Assembly (NCBI RefSeq): GCF_000517545.1
Contig: NZ_BAIV01000008.1
Coordinates: forward strand, 62,001 to 126,000
Direction of reading: 5' to 3'
Length of the DNA stretch: 64,000 nucleotides
Origin: Bacteroides reticulotermitis JCM 10512
Lineage (GTDB): Bacteria > Bacteroidota > Bacteroidia > Bacteroidales > Bacteroidaceae
Each line of letters starts with the position of its first letter. Position 1 is the first letter of the stretch. Made by a program: the position numbers and the translations under genes. The notes below the pieces were generated by a model. That model did no database searches. It was not told the DNA's origin and saw only the letters and a program-made list of their open reading frames with translations. Shown in pieces: positions 43,417-51,892 of the stretch.

Positions 43417-43632
43417 TTGAACTATGTGATATATATTACTCCTCTTGTTTAGGTCATTTGAGTCAGACATTTTATCTAATTCCAATTTACCGTTCAAAAG
43501 TGAGAGAAAGTATTCTATCTCTTCTTTACGGTAGTATAGATAAAGTTGAGATGCAAGGCTTGAAGCCAATAGATCAAGATTCATTCTAGTAAGAGTATCG
43601 ACATTATTCATAACTACAAAATTATCATCCAA
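43402..43632 (-). CDS. Small helical protein
   Basis: 76 residues (MDDNFVVMNNVDTLTRMNLDLLASSLASQLYLYYRKEEIEYFLSLL). The end overlaps the end of the previous plus-strand gene by 15 bases. It is divergent from the repressor gene. No family recognised. Confidence 0.5.
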   Translation of the reverse strand: MDDNFVVMNNVDTLTRMNLDLLASSLASQLYLYYRKEEIEYFLSLLNGKLELDKMSDSNDLNKRSNIYHIVQSLER

Positions 43633-43697
43633 ACCGTAACTTTGGAGAGTTTAACAATAACAGAAATCATGTTGCGGATGATTCGATTACAAATATA

Positions 43698-43716
43698 GCA
43701 TATATTTTATACACCC
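43698..43716. promoter_or_regulatory. Operator-like site at the repressor promoter
   Basis: GCATATATTTTATACACCC matches one arm of the 18-bp inverted repeat at 42,581 with few changes. It lies 12 bases before the repressor ATG, so the repressor could control its own synthesis. Confidence 0.5.
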
Positions 43717-43727
43717 AAAAAGAAATC

Positions 43728-44375
43728 ATGAATAGAAATGTTATATCTAAAAGGTTTATGGACGTTGTGCAAGAGCTAAATATTAGCAATGAAGACATCA
43801 AGTCCCAATTAAAAATAGACAAAAATCTTAAATCCCACATCAAGACGGGAAAGCAAAATGTGTCCCTGGATAAAATATATGCCTTGTGCGAAGCATACGA
43901 GGAAGTCAATGTTGACTATATTATCACTGGAAAAGGCAAAATGCTGAAAGAAGACAGCACAAAAGATGAAATCAGTCAAACTCCGACAAAAGGATCAATT
44001 CCTTATTTTGAAAATCTACCTGTAAGTGCCGGTAGGTCAGAGATGATTGAAACCAAGGAAAGCCCAACGGGATGGATAGACCTGCCAGGCATTTACGCTA
44101 AATGGCTTTTCCCAGTGGTTGGATTCAGTATGCAGCCCGAAATAAATTCCGGAGACACAGTAGGCGTCGTACCTGTAGACAAATGGGACATGGTCGATCC
44201 CGACAAAACCTATCTAATAGTCACCAATGATGATAGAATGATAAAACATTTGGCGATAGACGAGAAGGATGATGAAATTCTTTGGTGCATATCCCCCAAT
44301 TACCCGAAATTCCCTATTCGGAAAGAGGATATAAAGGCGGTATATAGAGTAACGTTTCACGGGAGGATACTGTAA
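43728..44375 (+). CDS. CI-type repressor with S24 self-cleaving domain
   Basis: 215 residues. The N-terminal ~65 residues have a helix-turn-helix character (KRFMDVVQELNISNEDIKSQLKIDKNLKSHIKTGKQNVS). The C-terminal peptidase S24 domain has the catalytic Ser in GFSMQPEINSGDTVGV and the Lys in RMIKHLAI. This is the master repressor that maintains lysogeny and is cleaved after DNA damage. Its stop shares an A with the next start (TAATG), so the following genes form its operon. Confidence 0.88.
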   Translation: MNRNVISKRFMDVVQELNISNEDIKSQLKIDKNLKSHIKTGKQNVSLDKIYALCEAYEEVNVDYIITGKGKMLKEDSTKDEISQTPTKGSIPYFENLPVSAGRSEMIETKESPTGWIDLPGIYAKWLFPVVGFSMQPEINSGDTVGVVPVDKWDMVDPDKTYLIVTNDDRMIKHLAIDEKDDEILWCISPNYPKFPIRKEDIKAVYRVTFHGRIL

Positions 44376-44977
44376 TGCTAATAAATTGTCCCGAATGTGG
44401 AAAACAGGTAAGTGATAAGGCTGACAGTTGCCCTAATTGTGGAATGCCAATAAAGACTAAGCTAGACGTGTATTTGGGATGTCCGAGTTGCGGATCAAAA
44501 GATATACATGCTGAGCAAAAGGGGTTCAGTGGGGGAAAGGCTCTGGTTGGATCGTTAGCTGTAGGCGGTATTGGTATTTTAGCAGGAACGATAGGAAGTA
44601 GGGATGTGAATATAACATGTCTTAAATGCGGGAAGAAGTTCAAGGCGGGAGAGGCGAAGACCATAACGGTTGAAATTCAGGAAAATAGCGAAATAGACAA
44701 TCTTATTTTGAAAACGTTTATCAATGCTAAGGGTCAAGATGCTCTAGACGAAATTAAACGGTTGTATTCAAGTCATATAAACAGCGATTTTAACACTTTC
44801 AAGGACTACATAGATAGGGTAGCAATGAACGATAAAACCATATTAACGGATCAGCAGAAAGAAATGATGTTTAAGGCTTCCAATATGGATATCAAAAATA
44901 TCGGGTGTATGTCCGCTATCCTCATATTCCTATCGTCATCATGCCTCATATATACGATAATACATTTTATAAATTAA
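44375..44977 (+). CDS. Zinc-ribbon protein with C-terminal membrane segment
   Basis: 200 residues. N-terminal CPECGKQVSDKADSCPNCGM is a zinc ribbon; a second one is formed by GCPSCGSKDIH and CLKCGKKF. Between them is a hydrophobic Gly-rich segment (ALVGSLAVGGIGILAGTIG), and the C-terminus is one transmembrane helix (AILIFLSSSCLIYTIIHF). It is translated directly after the repressor, so it is a lysogenic gene. Unknown function. Confidence 0.65.
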   Translation: MLINCPECGKQVSDKADSCPNCGMPIKTKLDVYLGCPSCGSKDIHAEQKGFSGGKALVGSLAVGGIGILAGTIGSRDVNITCLKCGKKFKAGEAKTITVEIQENSEIDNLILKTFINAKGQDALDEIKRLYSSHINSDFNTFKDYIDRVAMNDKTILTDQQKEMMFKASNMDIKNIGCMSAILIFLSSSCLIYTIIHFIN

Positions 44978-44987
44978 ACATACAACA

Positions 44988-45776
44988 ATGAACAAGAATC
45001 TGCTAATACTAATGGTAATTTCTTTATTCTCGTGTTCGAATGGAGAAGAGCCGGACTATATGCCATCTTTGGTAACAATAAAATCAAGTGATGAAGTAAT
45101 AGGAAAGAACCAGAGAATATTATTAACGGCCGTATATGAATCTGACAATCCTAACCTTTTATTGACATGGTATGACAATGATGAAAAGATAAACACGATA
45201 CCCCAATCGGACAATACATACACATGGTATGCTAATTCTTTGGGTGAGCACACTATTAAGGTTGCGATTACAGATAGGGAAAAGATAGTAACCGGGTTAA
45301 TAAAATTAAATGTAGTCCAAACGGAACTTGCGACTGCATTAATTGGAGATAGCAAAGATAAAGTATTAAGAACAAAAGGAACTCCATACAATTCATCGCC
45401 CGATGTATTATCATATAAGGAATCAGGCGTAATTTCTACTTACTATATTAAGGACAATAAAGTTCGGAAGATAACCTATGAGAAAAATATTAATAAGGTG
45501 TTCTCTACAAAAGTTGACTACACATATCCTATTACGATGTTTAAGTCCGCATATGATAATTACAAAAGCATATATGGCAACCCCGTAATAGATAGCTACG
45601 CTGATCTAGGAACATCCGAAAGTGATATAATAAAATATGGAGGATATATATATAGCGGAACAATGCAGGTTAGCGCCATCTTTCAACTAAATAAAAGACG
45701 TGCCGAAATATACGTTGGGCCAACCCGAATGTATTCAAATGGATTTATGATATCAGAGCAAATTGAGGCTCAATAA
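44988..45776 (+). CDS. Lipoprotein with Ig-like N-terminal domain, lysogenic gene
   Basis: 262 residues. Signal NKNLLILMVISLFSCSNGEE shows a lipobox with Cys17, followed by acidic residues that resemble the Bacteroides lipoprotein export signal to the surface. Residues 30-110 look like an Ig/PKD-like beta domain (LLTAVYESDNPNLLLTWYDNDE). The rest is mixed. A phage-encoded surface lipoprotein in the repressor operon may block receptors or change the host surface; this is an inference. Confidence 0.6.
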   Translation: MNKNLLILMVISLFSCSNGEEPDYMPSLVTIKSSDEVIGKNQRILLTAVYESDNPNLLLTWYDNDEKINTIPQSDNTYTWYANSLGEHTIKVAITDREKIVTGLIKLNVVQTELATALIGDSKDKVLRTKGTPYNSSPDVLSYKESGVISTYYIKDNKVRKITYEKNINKVFSTKVDYTYPITMFKSAYDNYKSIYGNPVIDSYADLGTSESDIIKYGGYIYSGTMQVSAIFQLNKRRAEIYVGPTRMYSNGFMISEQIEAQ

Positions 45777-45850
45777 TGTCTACCAACTAAGGAATACCTA
45801 TTTAAATATACACTTAGGTCCAATATAAAGTAGCAAATACGTAAAGTACC

Positions 45851-46396
45851 ATGGGAAAGGTTATACAAAAGAGCGAAATAGACAAATGGCTCAATCTTGA
45901 AAAGCATATATCAGGTAAGAAACTCATAAATGGGAAGAAACTTATTTTTAATTTCAGCAAAGAAAATGCGTTGCAATTGAAGTTATCTAGTAATGAAGTG
46001 GATTTTACTTTTGAGTATAAAATAACGCTTAATACGCTTGCAGGTTGTAAGATATCTATGCACCATCAAGAAAATAAGCATTATACGCCAATAGTTAGAA
46101 TCGATTATAATGGAAGACATAGAAACCCTCCATATAAAGATAATGTCCCAATGTACTTTAAAGAGTTTTCAGATATGTGGATAAATGAAAGCCATATTCA
46201 TATATATGTTGAAGGACACGGATCAAATTGGGCAATTCCGCTAAGTAAAAGCGATTTCCTCATCAAATCAATAGACAATACCAATATTAATTCTAACTTT
46301 GCATCTGCTGTACAAGCTTTTAACGAGTATATTAACTTGAAAAACGAAATTGAATTAATTAGAGACCCAACAGTTTATTTCGATGAATTGGATTGA
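45851..46396 (+). CDS. DUF6978-like protein
   Basis: 181 residues. YKITLNTLAGCKISMHHQENKHYTPIVRIDYNGRHRNP and HIHIYVEGHGSNWAIPLS match the pattern of DUF6978 proteins. No membrane segment. Its last codons overlap the start of the DUF1828 gene by 14 bases, so the two are made together. Function is unknown. Confidence 0.6.
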   Translation: MGKVIQKSEIDKWLNLEKHISGKKLINGKKLIFNFSKENALQLKLSSNEVDFTFEYKITLNTLAGCKISMHHQENKHYTPIVRIDYNGRHRNPPYKDNVPMYFKEFSDMWINESHIHIYVEGHGSNWAIPLSKSDFLIKSIDNTNINSNFASAVQAFNEYINLKNEIELIRDPTVYFDELD

Positions 46397-47168
46397 TGAC
46401 AAAATATCGGATTACTACAAATGGCTTAAAGATAATACATTTGTAACAGAGAACCGTGAAACGGGATGGTCCATGGTTTCAACTCCCTATGCGGGCTTAT
46501 TTAATGATAGCATTGATCTTTACGTTAAGAAGTCACGGGATGTGGTAGTTTTAACCGATAATGGAGAAACTATCGACAACCTATCTTTAATGGGAGTCGA
46601 CTTATCCAAGGGAAAAAGAAGAGAATTGGCAAACTCAATTTCGAATTTAAATGGAGTCGTAATTAAAAATGGTGAGATAAGGGTAGAATGTGATATGAGC
46701 GACTTCTACAAGGCTAAGCATAACATATTGATGGCTATATTGGACATTTCCAATATGCAATACCTTTCAAAGCCTAATATTAAATCTATTTTCAGAGAAG
46801 ATGTTGAACGCTTTTTCAACAAAAAAGAAATGATATATACTCCAAATTTTATTGTAAAGGGCAAATCTGGGCTTGAGTATAAATTTGAATTCCAGATTGC
46901 AGGAAGAGCGGATGAGATGCTTATAAAAACGTTTGATGAGATAAGGCAAGATGGATTAGAAAGATTCTTGTTTAGTTGGGGAGACGTAAAGGAGTCAAGA
47001 GAGAAAGACACTAACGGGAAGAATGTTAGAGGTCTAGCCATAATAAATGACACAATATCTGAGCCTAACCCAGTCTTTTTAGATGCCATGAAATCTAAAG
47101 GGACGGAAATTCAGTATTGGAGCAAGCGTCAATCTTCAGATTTTAAAAATGCGTTCAACGTGGCCTAA
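46383..47168 (+). CDS. DUF1828/DUF1829 protein
   Basis: 261 residues. The N-terminal half is DUF1828 (TPYAGLFNDSIDLYVKKSRDVVVLTDNGETIDNLSLMG.D, then GEIRVECDMSDFYKAKHN). The C-terminal half is DUF1829 (DVERFFNKKEMIYTPNFIVKGKSGLEYKFEFQIAGRADEM). No known biochemical activity. Paired with a DUF6978-like gene at the end of the prophage, close to the attachment site, as typical of accessory defence or toxin-type cargo. Confidence 0.75.
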   Translation: MNWIDDKISDYYKWLKDNTFVTENRETGWSMVSTPYAGLFNDSIDLYVKKSRDVVVLTDNGETIDNLSLMGVDLSKGKRRELANSISNLNGVVIKNGEIRVECDMSDFYKAKHNILMAILDISNMQYLSKPNIKSIFREDVERFFNKKEMIYTPNFIVKGKSGLEYKFEFQIAGRADEMLIKTFDEIRQDGLERFLFSWGDVKESREKDTNGKNVRGLAIINDTISEPNPVFLDAMKSKGTEIQYWSKRQSSDFKNAFNVA

Positions 47169-47212
47169 TTAATCGTATCACAAATTACGCAAATTCAAAA
47201 ATATTATTAATC

Positions 47213-47231
47213 GGGTCAATTACAGGGTCAA
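47213..47231 (+). repeat. Direct repeat GGGTCAA near the attachment site
   Basis: GGGTCAA at 47,213-47,219 and 47,225-47,231, about 60 bases before the tRNA fragment. Short direct repeats near att sites can bind the integrase arms. The rest of 47,169-47,289 is AT-rich without a gene. Confidence 0.3.
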
Positions 47232-47289
47232 ATAGAATCTTATCCCTTTATAATAGGCTTATAAATAGAAATATACACCAGTTATTATC

Positions 47290-47337
47290 AAGTTTCCCAA
47301 GCTGGGGGTCGCGAGTTCGAGTCTCGTTTACCGCTCC
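47290..47337 (+). other. attR-like junction: 3' part of a tRNA (probably tRNA-Gly)
   Basis: CAAGTTTCCCAAGCTGG gives a loop TTCCCAA (anticodon CCC, glycine). GCGAG TTCGAGT CTCGT is a T arm and TTACCGC an acceptor 3' strand. No 5' half precedes it: the sequence upstream is phage-like. The prophage therefore inserted into the 3' end of a tRNA gene. The intact tRNA should sit at the other end, outside the window. The duplicated core probably lies within 47,293-47,337. Confidence 0.75.
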
Positions 47338-47348
47338 CCTGATAATTA

Positions 47349-47378
47349 AGCACTTACATAGCCTGTAGGTGCTTTTTC
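47349..47378 (+). terminator. Terminator after the tRNA fragment
   Basis: AGCACTTACA (47,349-47,358) pairs with TGTAGGTGCT (47,364-47,373) with one mismatch-type pair, followed by TTTTC. This would be the original tRNA terminator and is the first host DNA after the prophage. The rest up to 47,474 has no gene. Confidence 0.7.
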
Positions 47379-47474
47379 TATGTCATTTATTCATGTTTAT
47401 TTCCGCTTTATTTGCAATATATTGCAAAAAGGCTGGTGTTTTAGTGCACATAATTATAGATCGTCCGTGCGGAT

Positions 47475-48942
47475 TTAGTCGGGTATTTTTGCCTTCTCCT
47501 GATCTTTCTCAGAGATAAGCAGAAGTTGGTCGCCCGCATGCAGCAATAACGTTCCATTCGGGATGAGAAACTCATTACCCCGTTTTACAATCATGACCAA
47601 TGTGCCTTGAGGTAGCTCCATATCTTTCAGGGTATCTGCTTGCTCTAGCATGGCTTCTGTGACTGTCATATCCAAAAGCTCTTTTGTATCTATTTCTTCC
47701 GGCAGTTCTACACCGAATTCATTACCGGTCTTTACCAAAGGCGTGGAGAGACGAAGAAGCCGGGCGGCGGTGGAAACAGTGGTGCCCTGTATGATCAGCG
47801 AGAGTATCGTAATAAAGAATACAATGTTGAAGATAACATTGGATCCCTCCACCTCGGCCACTACCGGATAGGTAGCAAATATAATCGGTACAGCACCTCG
47901 TAAACCAATCCAGGAGATAAATACACGCGATTTCATATTTATCTTTTTAAAAGGAAGCAGACAGAGAAATACGCTCAACGGGCGGCCAATGAGAATCATG
48001 AATATGCCAATTAACAAAGCGACGGCTGCTACTTCAAGCATCTCGTGCGGATTGACGAGCAATCCCAAGCAGAGGAACATGACGATCTGGCACAACCAAG
48101 CCAGTCCATCCATGACCGTGTATATGTTTTTGCGATGCGTTATCTTACTGTTTCCGACCAATATACCGGCAATGTAGACGGCTAGGTAGCCGTTGCCTTT
48201 CAGTATATCGGTAATGGAGAAGGTAAAGAATATGAAAGATAATAGCAGAATCGGGTAGAGAGCCGGATTATTGATATTGATCTTATTAAGCATGAGGATG
48301 GCTAGTTTGCCAAGCAAATATCCGGCTAAGGCTCCGACAATAAACTGTATGATGAAGGACGTGCAGATTGAGCTATCCCCATATCGGCGGTTTGAATGAA
48401 CTGTATGAGGACAATGGTAAGCATATACGCCATCGGATCATTACTTCCACTTTCCAGTTCAAGCATCGGACGCAGATTATGCTTTAGACTCATCTTCTGC
48501 GAGCGTAGTATGGCAAATACGGAGGCTGAGTCGGTAGACGACATAGTAGAGGCTAACAGCAGGGAGGTAGTGATGGGCAGGTGAATGTTGGTCCAGCTTT
48601 GCCCGGAAACCCACCAGATAAATAGACCGGTGAATAAGGCGGTAAGTAGTACGCCGAAAGTAGAGAGTACAAGTCCCGGGACAATAATGGGCTTAATCTC
48701 TTTGTATTGAGTGTCCATGCCACCGGAAAACAAAATGATGCTTAAGCTATCATGCCAATGAATTGGGCTTCTTTGGCATTGCTGAATTGCAACCCCAATC
48801 CATCACTACCAAAAAACATCCCTACCAGGAGGAATAGTAATAAAGCGGGCACACCGAAACGATAACCGGTTTTACCTGCCAGGATGCTTACAAAGAGTAG
48901 AATGGAACCAATAAGTAAGATGTTTTCTGATGTAAATATCAT
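47475..48942 (-). CDS. CPA1-type sodium or potassium/proton antiporter (two frame breaks)
   Basis: Read through two single-base losses near 48,743 and 48,360 this is about 490 residues. The first part starts MIFTSENILLIGSILLFVSILAGKTGYRFGVPALLLFLLVG. The conserved middle has STMSSTDSASVFAILRSQKMSLKHNLRPMLELESGSNDPMAYMLT, and the last part has SWIGLRGAVPIIFATYP. The C-terminus contains a RCK/TrkA-C domain (LPQGTLVMIVKRGNEFLIPNGTLLLHAGDQLLLIS). This matches NhaP2/CvrA-type exchangers in the inner membrane. Both breaks fit the sequencing-error pattern; a mutant would be the alternative. Confidence 0.85.
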
Positions 48943-49097
48943 ATATATATGTTTTTCAGTTTAATGATTAATCACCGAGGGTCGTTGCGAAGATATACAA
49001 TTCTGACAAGAAACTGAATAACTTTTTAGCTGTATTTTAAAAAAAGAGTAGTTAATTGGTTTCGGGCACTCTATTGCTTTGTGATTTTCAGGTTAAT

Positions 49098-49135
49098 AAA
49101 AAAGGAGCCATTCGCATTTCTGCCAATGACTCCTT
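49098..49135 (-). terminator. Terminator of hcp
   Basis: On the minus strand AAGGAGTCATT and AATGGCTCCTT (49,102-49,112 and 49,125-49,135 on the plus strand) form a strong hairpin followed by T-rich sequence. It is 20 bases past the hcp stop. Confidence 0.75.
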
Positions 49136-49154
49136 CCGGAAAACAAGTATGCGA

Positions 49155-50786
49155 TTATGACAAGAAACGCATGATATCTTCATCAGCTGTGCTGATAGTT
49201 CCGATGCCGAAGTTTTCGACCAATACTTTAGCTACATTGGGTGACAGGAATCCCGGAAGAGTTGGGCCTAAATGGATATTCTTCACTCCGAGATACAACA
49301 GTGCCAAGAGCACGATTACTGCTTTTTGTTCGTACCAAGCGATGTTGTAAACGATTGGCAACTGGTTGATATCATCCAAACCAAAGACTTCCTTCAGTTT
49401 TAGGGCGATGACAGCCAAAGAGTAGCTATCGTTACATTGTCCGGCATCCAACACGCGTGGGATACCATTGATATCACCGAGTTGCAATTTGTTGTACCGG
49501 TATTTGGCACATCCTGCAGTCAGGATAACTGTGTCATTGGGCAATTTTTCAGCAAACTCTGTGTAGTAATCGCGGCTCTTCATACGACCGTCGCAGCCTG
49601 CCATTACAAAGAACTTGCGGATTGCTCCGGTTTTTACAGCTTCGACAACCTTGTCAGCTAAAGCGATTACCTGAGCGTGAGCGAAACCTCCGACCAACGT
49701 TCCTGTTTCGATCGATACAGGTGGTTGGCATTGTTTAGCATGAGCAATCAGAGCGGAGAAATCTTTGGGCTTGCCGTCTTTGCGTTCGGGAATATAGATA
49801 GCACCTTCCAAACCACATGCTCCGGTAATATAAATACGATCTTTGTAGGTAGCATTCGAACGTGGAGGAACGATACAGTTGCTGGTAAACAGGATCGGAC
49901 CATTGAAGCTTTCAAACTCTTCTTTTTGCTTCCACCATGCGTTACCATAGTTACCGACCAAGTGTTTGTACTTCTTCAATTGCGGGTAGTAATGGGCAGG
50001 AAGCATCTCGCTATGAGTATATACATCTACACCAGTACCTTCGGTCTGTTGCAACAGTTCCTCGATATCTTTCAAGTCGTGTCCGCTGATCAGGATACCC
50101 GGATTGGTACCTACACCGATGTTTACTTCAGATATTTCAGGATTACCATAGCTAGTAGTATTGGCTGCATCCAATTGCGCCATACCCGAAACGCCATGCT
50201 TACCGGTTTCCAGCGTTAAAGCGATTAATTCGTCCAGTGTGATATCTTCACGAGTCAGCTCAGCCAAGGCATGTTGCATGAACGCAAAGATTTCAGGTGA
50301 TTCATAACCTAGGTTATGAGCGTGCTCTACATAAGCTGCCATACCTTTCAAACCGTAATGAACCAGTTCTTTCAATGAACGGATATCTTCGTTCGGAGTG
50401 CGGAGTACACCGACAGTCAGTGATTTTTCTTCGAATTCTTCTTCACTGCCATCCCAAGTACATTCGTCAGGAGCGTTGGTTAGTTCCACTTTGCGACTCA
50501 ATTCTTTCTTTAGTTTCAAGCCATTCTTTATTTTTTCAGTTATATCCGCCTGGTCAAAGTTTGCATTGGTTATGGTTGCAAACAGAGCATCGTAGATATA
50601 TTTGTCAGCCTCTTGAGAGGGTTCTCCCTGCTTGCGCAGATGTTCATTATACACAGCAATACCGCGTACCACAAAAAGTAGTAGGTCTTGCAAGTTAGCT
50701 ACTTCGGCAGTTTTGCCGCACACACCTTTTAGAGTACATCCGGTACCCATTGCGGTTTCTTGACATTGATAACAGAACATATTCAT
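49155..50786 (-). CDS. hcp: Hydroxylamine reductase / hybrid-cluster protein
   Basis: 543 residues, full length. The N-terminal iron-sulfur motif is [23 protein letters not shown] (Cys5, 8, 17, 23). Later motifs include [45 protein letters not shown] and [16 protein letters not shown], which carry the ligands of the hybrid cluster. Hcp reduces nitric oxide or hydroxylamine and protects from nitrosative stress. A Crp/Fnr-type gene lies upstream and a palindromic site is next to the hcp promoter. Confidence 0.95.
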   Translation of the reverse strand: MNMFCYQCQETAMGTGCTLKGVCGKTAEVANLQDLLLFVVRGIAVYNEHLRKQGEPSQEADKYIYDALFATITNANFDQADITEKIKNGLKLKKELSRKVELTNAPDECTWDGSEEEFEEKSLTVGVLRTPNEDIRSLKELVHYGLKGMAAYVEHAHNLGYESPEIFAFMQHALAELTREDITLDELIALTLETGKHGVSGMAQLDAANTTSYGNPEISEVNIGVGTNPGILISGHDLKDIEELLQQTEGTGVDVYTHSEMLPAHYYPQLKKYKHLVGNYGNAWWKQKEEFESFNGPILFTSNCIVPPRSNATYKDRIYITGACGLEGAIYIPERKDGKPKDFSALIAHAKQCQPPVSIETGTLVGGFAHAQVIALADKVVEAVKTGAIRKFFVMAGCDGRMKSRDYYTEFAEKLPNDTVILTAGCAKYRYNKLQLGDINGIPRVLDAGQCNDSYSLAVIALKLKEVFGLDDINQLPIVYNIAWYEQKAVIVLLALLYLGVKNIHLGPTLPGFLSPNVAKVLVENFGIGTISTADEDIMRFLS

Positions 50787-50820
50787 AATTATTACGTATT
50801 GATTGGTTCTTTAATAAACA

Positions 50821-50828
50821 CAAAAGTA
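50821..50828 (-). promoter_or_regulatory. hcp promoter -7 box
   Basis: Minus strand TACTTTTG matches TAnnTTTG, 35 bases before the hcp ATG. No TTG stands at the usual distance upstream, so activation probably depends on the site at 50,851. Confidence 0.5.
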
Positions 50829-50850
50829 GGGCAAAGGTTAGGGGTAGTTC

Positions 50851-50866
50851 TGTAACCAATGTTACA
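50851..50866. promoter_or_regulatory. Palindrome TGTAAC-N4-GTTACA, regulator site of hcp
   Basis: TGTAACCAATGTTACA is a perfect 6+6 palindrome. Its centre is about 43 bases upstream of the start point predicted from the -7 box, the place where Crp/Fnr-family activators of class II bind. The neighbouring Crp/Fnr-type regulator (51,206-51,874) is the likely ligand. Confidence 0.6.
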
Positions 50867-51163
50867 ATGGGTCTTTTTTTTAGCTAAAGACGTGTTTTTT
50901 TGAGATTATTCGTCGTTGAATAGTATTTTCGAATGATTTTCAGTCAACCGATGATGTGTATTTGCTTGATAAGTTGATGACTGAGGACGTTAGACTCTTG
51001 GCAGCGAAGTGGATATTCAATGTAACGAGGGGGTACGCAAAAGTTGCTCTAAGTCTGATAAATAAAGTGTTCAGGCGGAATCAGCCAGGTGTAACGTGAC
51101 GACAAAGCGTCTATTCTTTGAAAAGTGGGGAAGGGGAAGGAGTATGTGCCGTACTATCAAGTA
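50867..51163. other. Gene-free stretch between hcp and its regulator
   Basis: About 300 bases with no plausible gene on either strand. AT-rich near hcp and GC-richer toward the regulator. I see no repeat or RNA structure apart from the hairpin that follows at 51,164. Confidence 0.4.
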
Positions 51164-51195
51164 GGTTCGGAAAAGCAAAGCCGCTTCCCCGAACC
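51164..51195 (-). terminator. Hairpin after the Crp/Fnr gene
   Basis: GGTTCGG (51,164-51,170) and CCGAACC (51,189-51,195) are perfect complements around an 18-base interior with further pairing. There is no T-run, so it is a weak terminator or an RNA 3' end. Confidence 0.4.
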
Positions 51196-51205
51196 GGAGG
51201 CCTAT

Positions 51206-51874
51206 TTATTGAATCAGGCGTATCAGGTCTTCTTTACGAAGGATTGTGATCTCCTTCCGGTTAGCAATCAGAATGCCGTCTTCCTGCATGCGAGCCAGTT
51301 CGCGGGCAAACGAAGGACGCGAAACCCCGAAGTAATCACTCAACTCTTGTTGCGAGCGATCAAGGGTGATCTTGGTCTGTTGCTGCTGCTTGTGCAAGCG
51401 TAATAGATAAGAAGCGATCTTCTGACGAATGGTTTTGAAAGACATGAAGAACAGCTTATCGGATAAGGTACGGGCATAGTTGGCCGATAGATTCATGTAA
51501 TTCTCCAGAAACCGCTCATTCTTACGAAAGAGAGCAAGCACACTGCTTTTGGGTATTTCGATAACCTCTGTCGACTCATTAGCCGTTACCTCAACCGGAT
51601 AACGATTTTCTTCACCGAATAAGAATAGCGGAGCAATCGCTCTGGGAGCCGAAATATCTTCCACTTTGATCAGTCGCCCGGAATAATCAATCATTTCTCC
51701 CCGTACACTTCCACGGGTCAGGATGATCAGGCGATTGCACACATCCCCCTGTCTTGCCAGAATTTCTCCTTTCTTATAGGAATGAGTCAGGAAGTTCACT
51801 TCTTGCAAACTGGCTGCCAAGGTTTCCGGGCTAATACCCCGGAATAATGGATTGTTGATGAGTGTAGGTATCAT
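51206..51874 (-). CDS. Crp/Fnr-family regulator, probably HcpR-like
   Basis: 222 residues. Residues 10-120 are a cyclic-nucleotide-like sensor domain (VNFLTHSYKKGEILARQGDVCNRLIILTRGSVRGEM). The C-terminus has the winged helix (RSQQELSDYFGVSRPSFARELARMQEDGIL). No Fnr-type cysteine set. Being beside hcp and a TGTAAC-N4-GTTACA site suggests it senses nitrosative stress and activates hcp, like HcpR. Direct assignment would need binding data. Confidence 0.8.
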   Translation of the reverse strand: MIPTLINNPLFRGISPETLAASLQEVNFLTHSYKKGEILARQGDVCNRLIILTRGSVRGEMIDYSGRLIKVEDISAPRAIAPLFLFGEENRYPVEVTANESTEVIEIPKSSVLALFRKNERFLENYMNLSANYARTLSDKLFFMSFKTIRQKIASYLLRLHKQQQQTKITLDRSQQELSDYFGVSRPSFARELARMQEDGILIANRKEITILRKEDLIRLIQ

Positions 51875-51892
51875 AATTGTAGTATTGATTGG

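Noticed and set aside
1..47337. Integrase, transposase or insertion sequence in the prophage part
   Set aside because: No tyrosine or serine recombinase or IS transposase signature is present in the window; the integrase must lie left of it.
49677..50219. Long antisense ORFs over hcp
   Set aside because: They are shadows of the conserved hcp gene with no own features.
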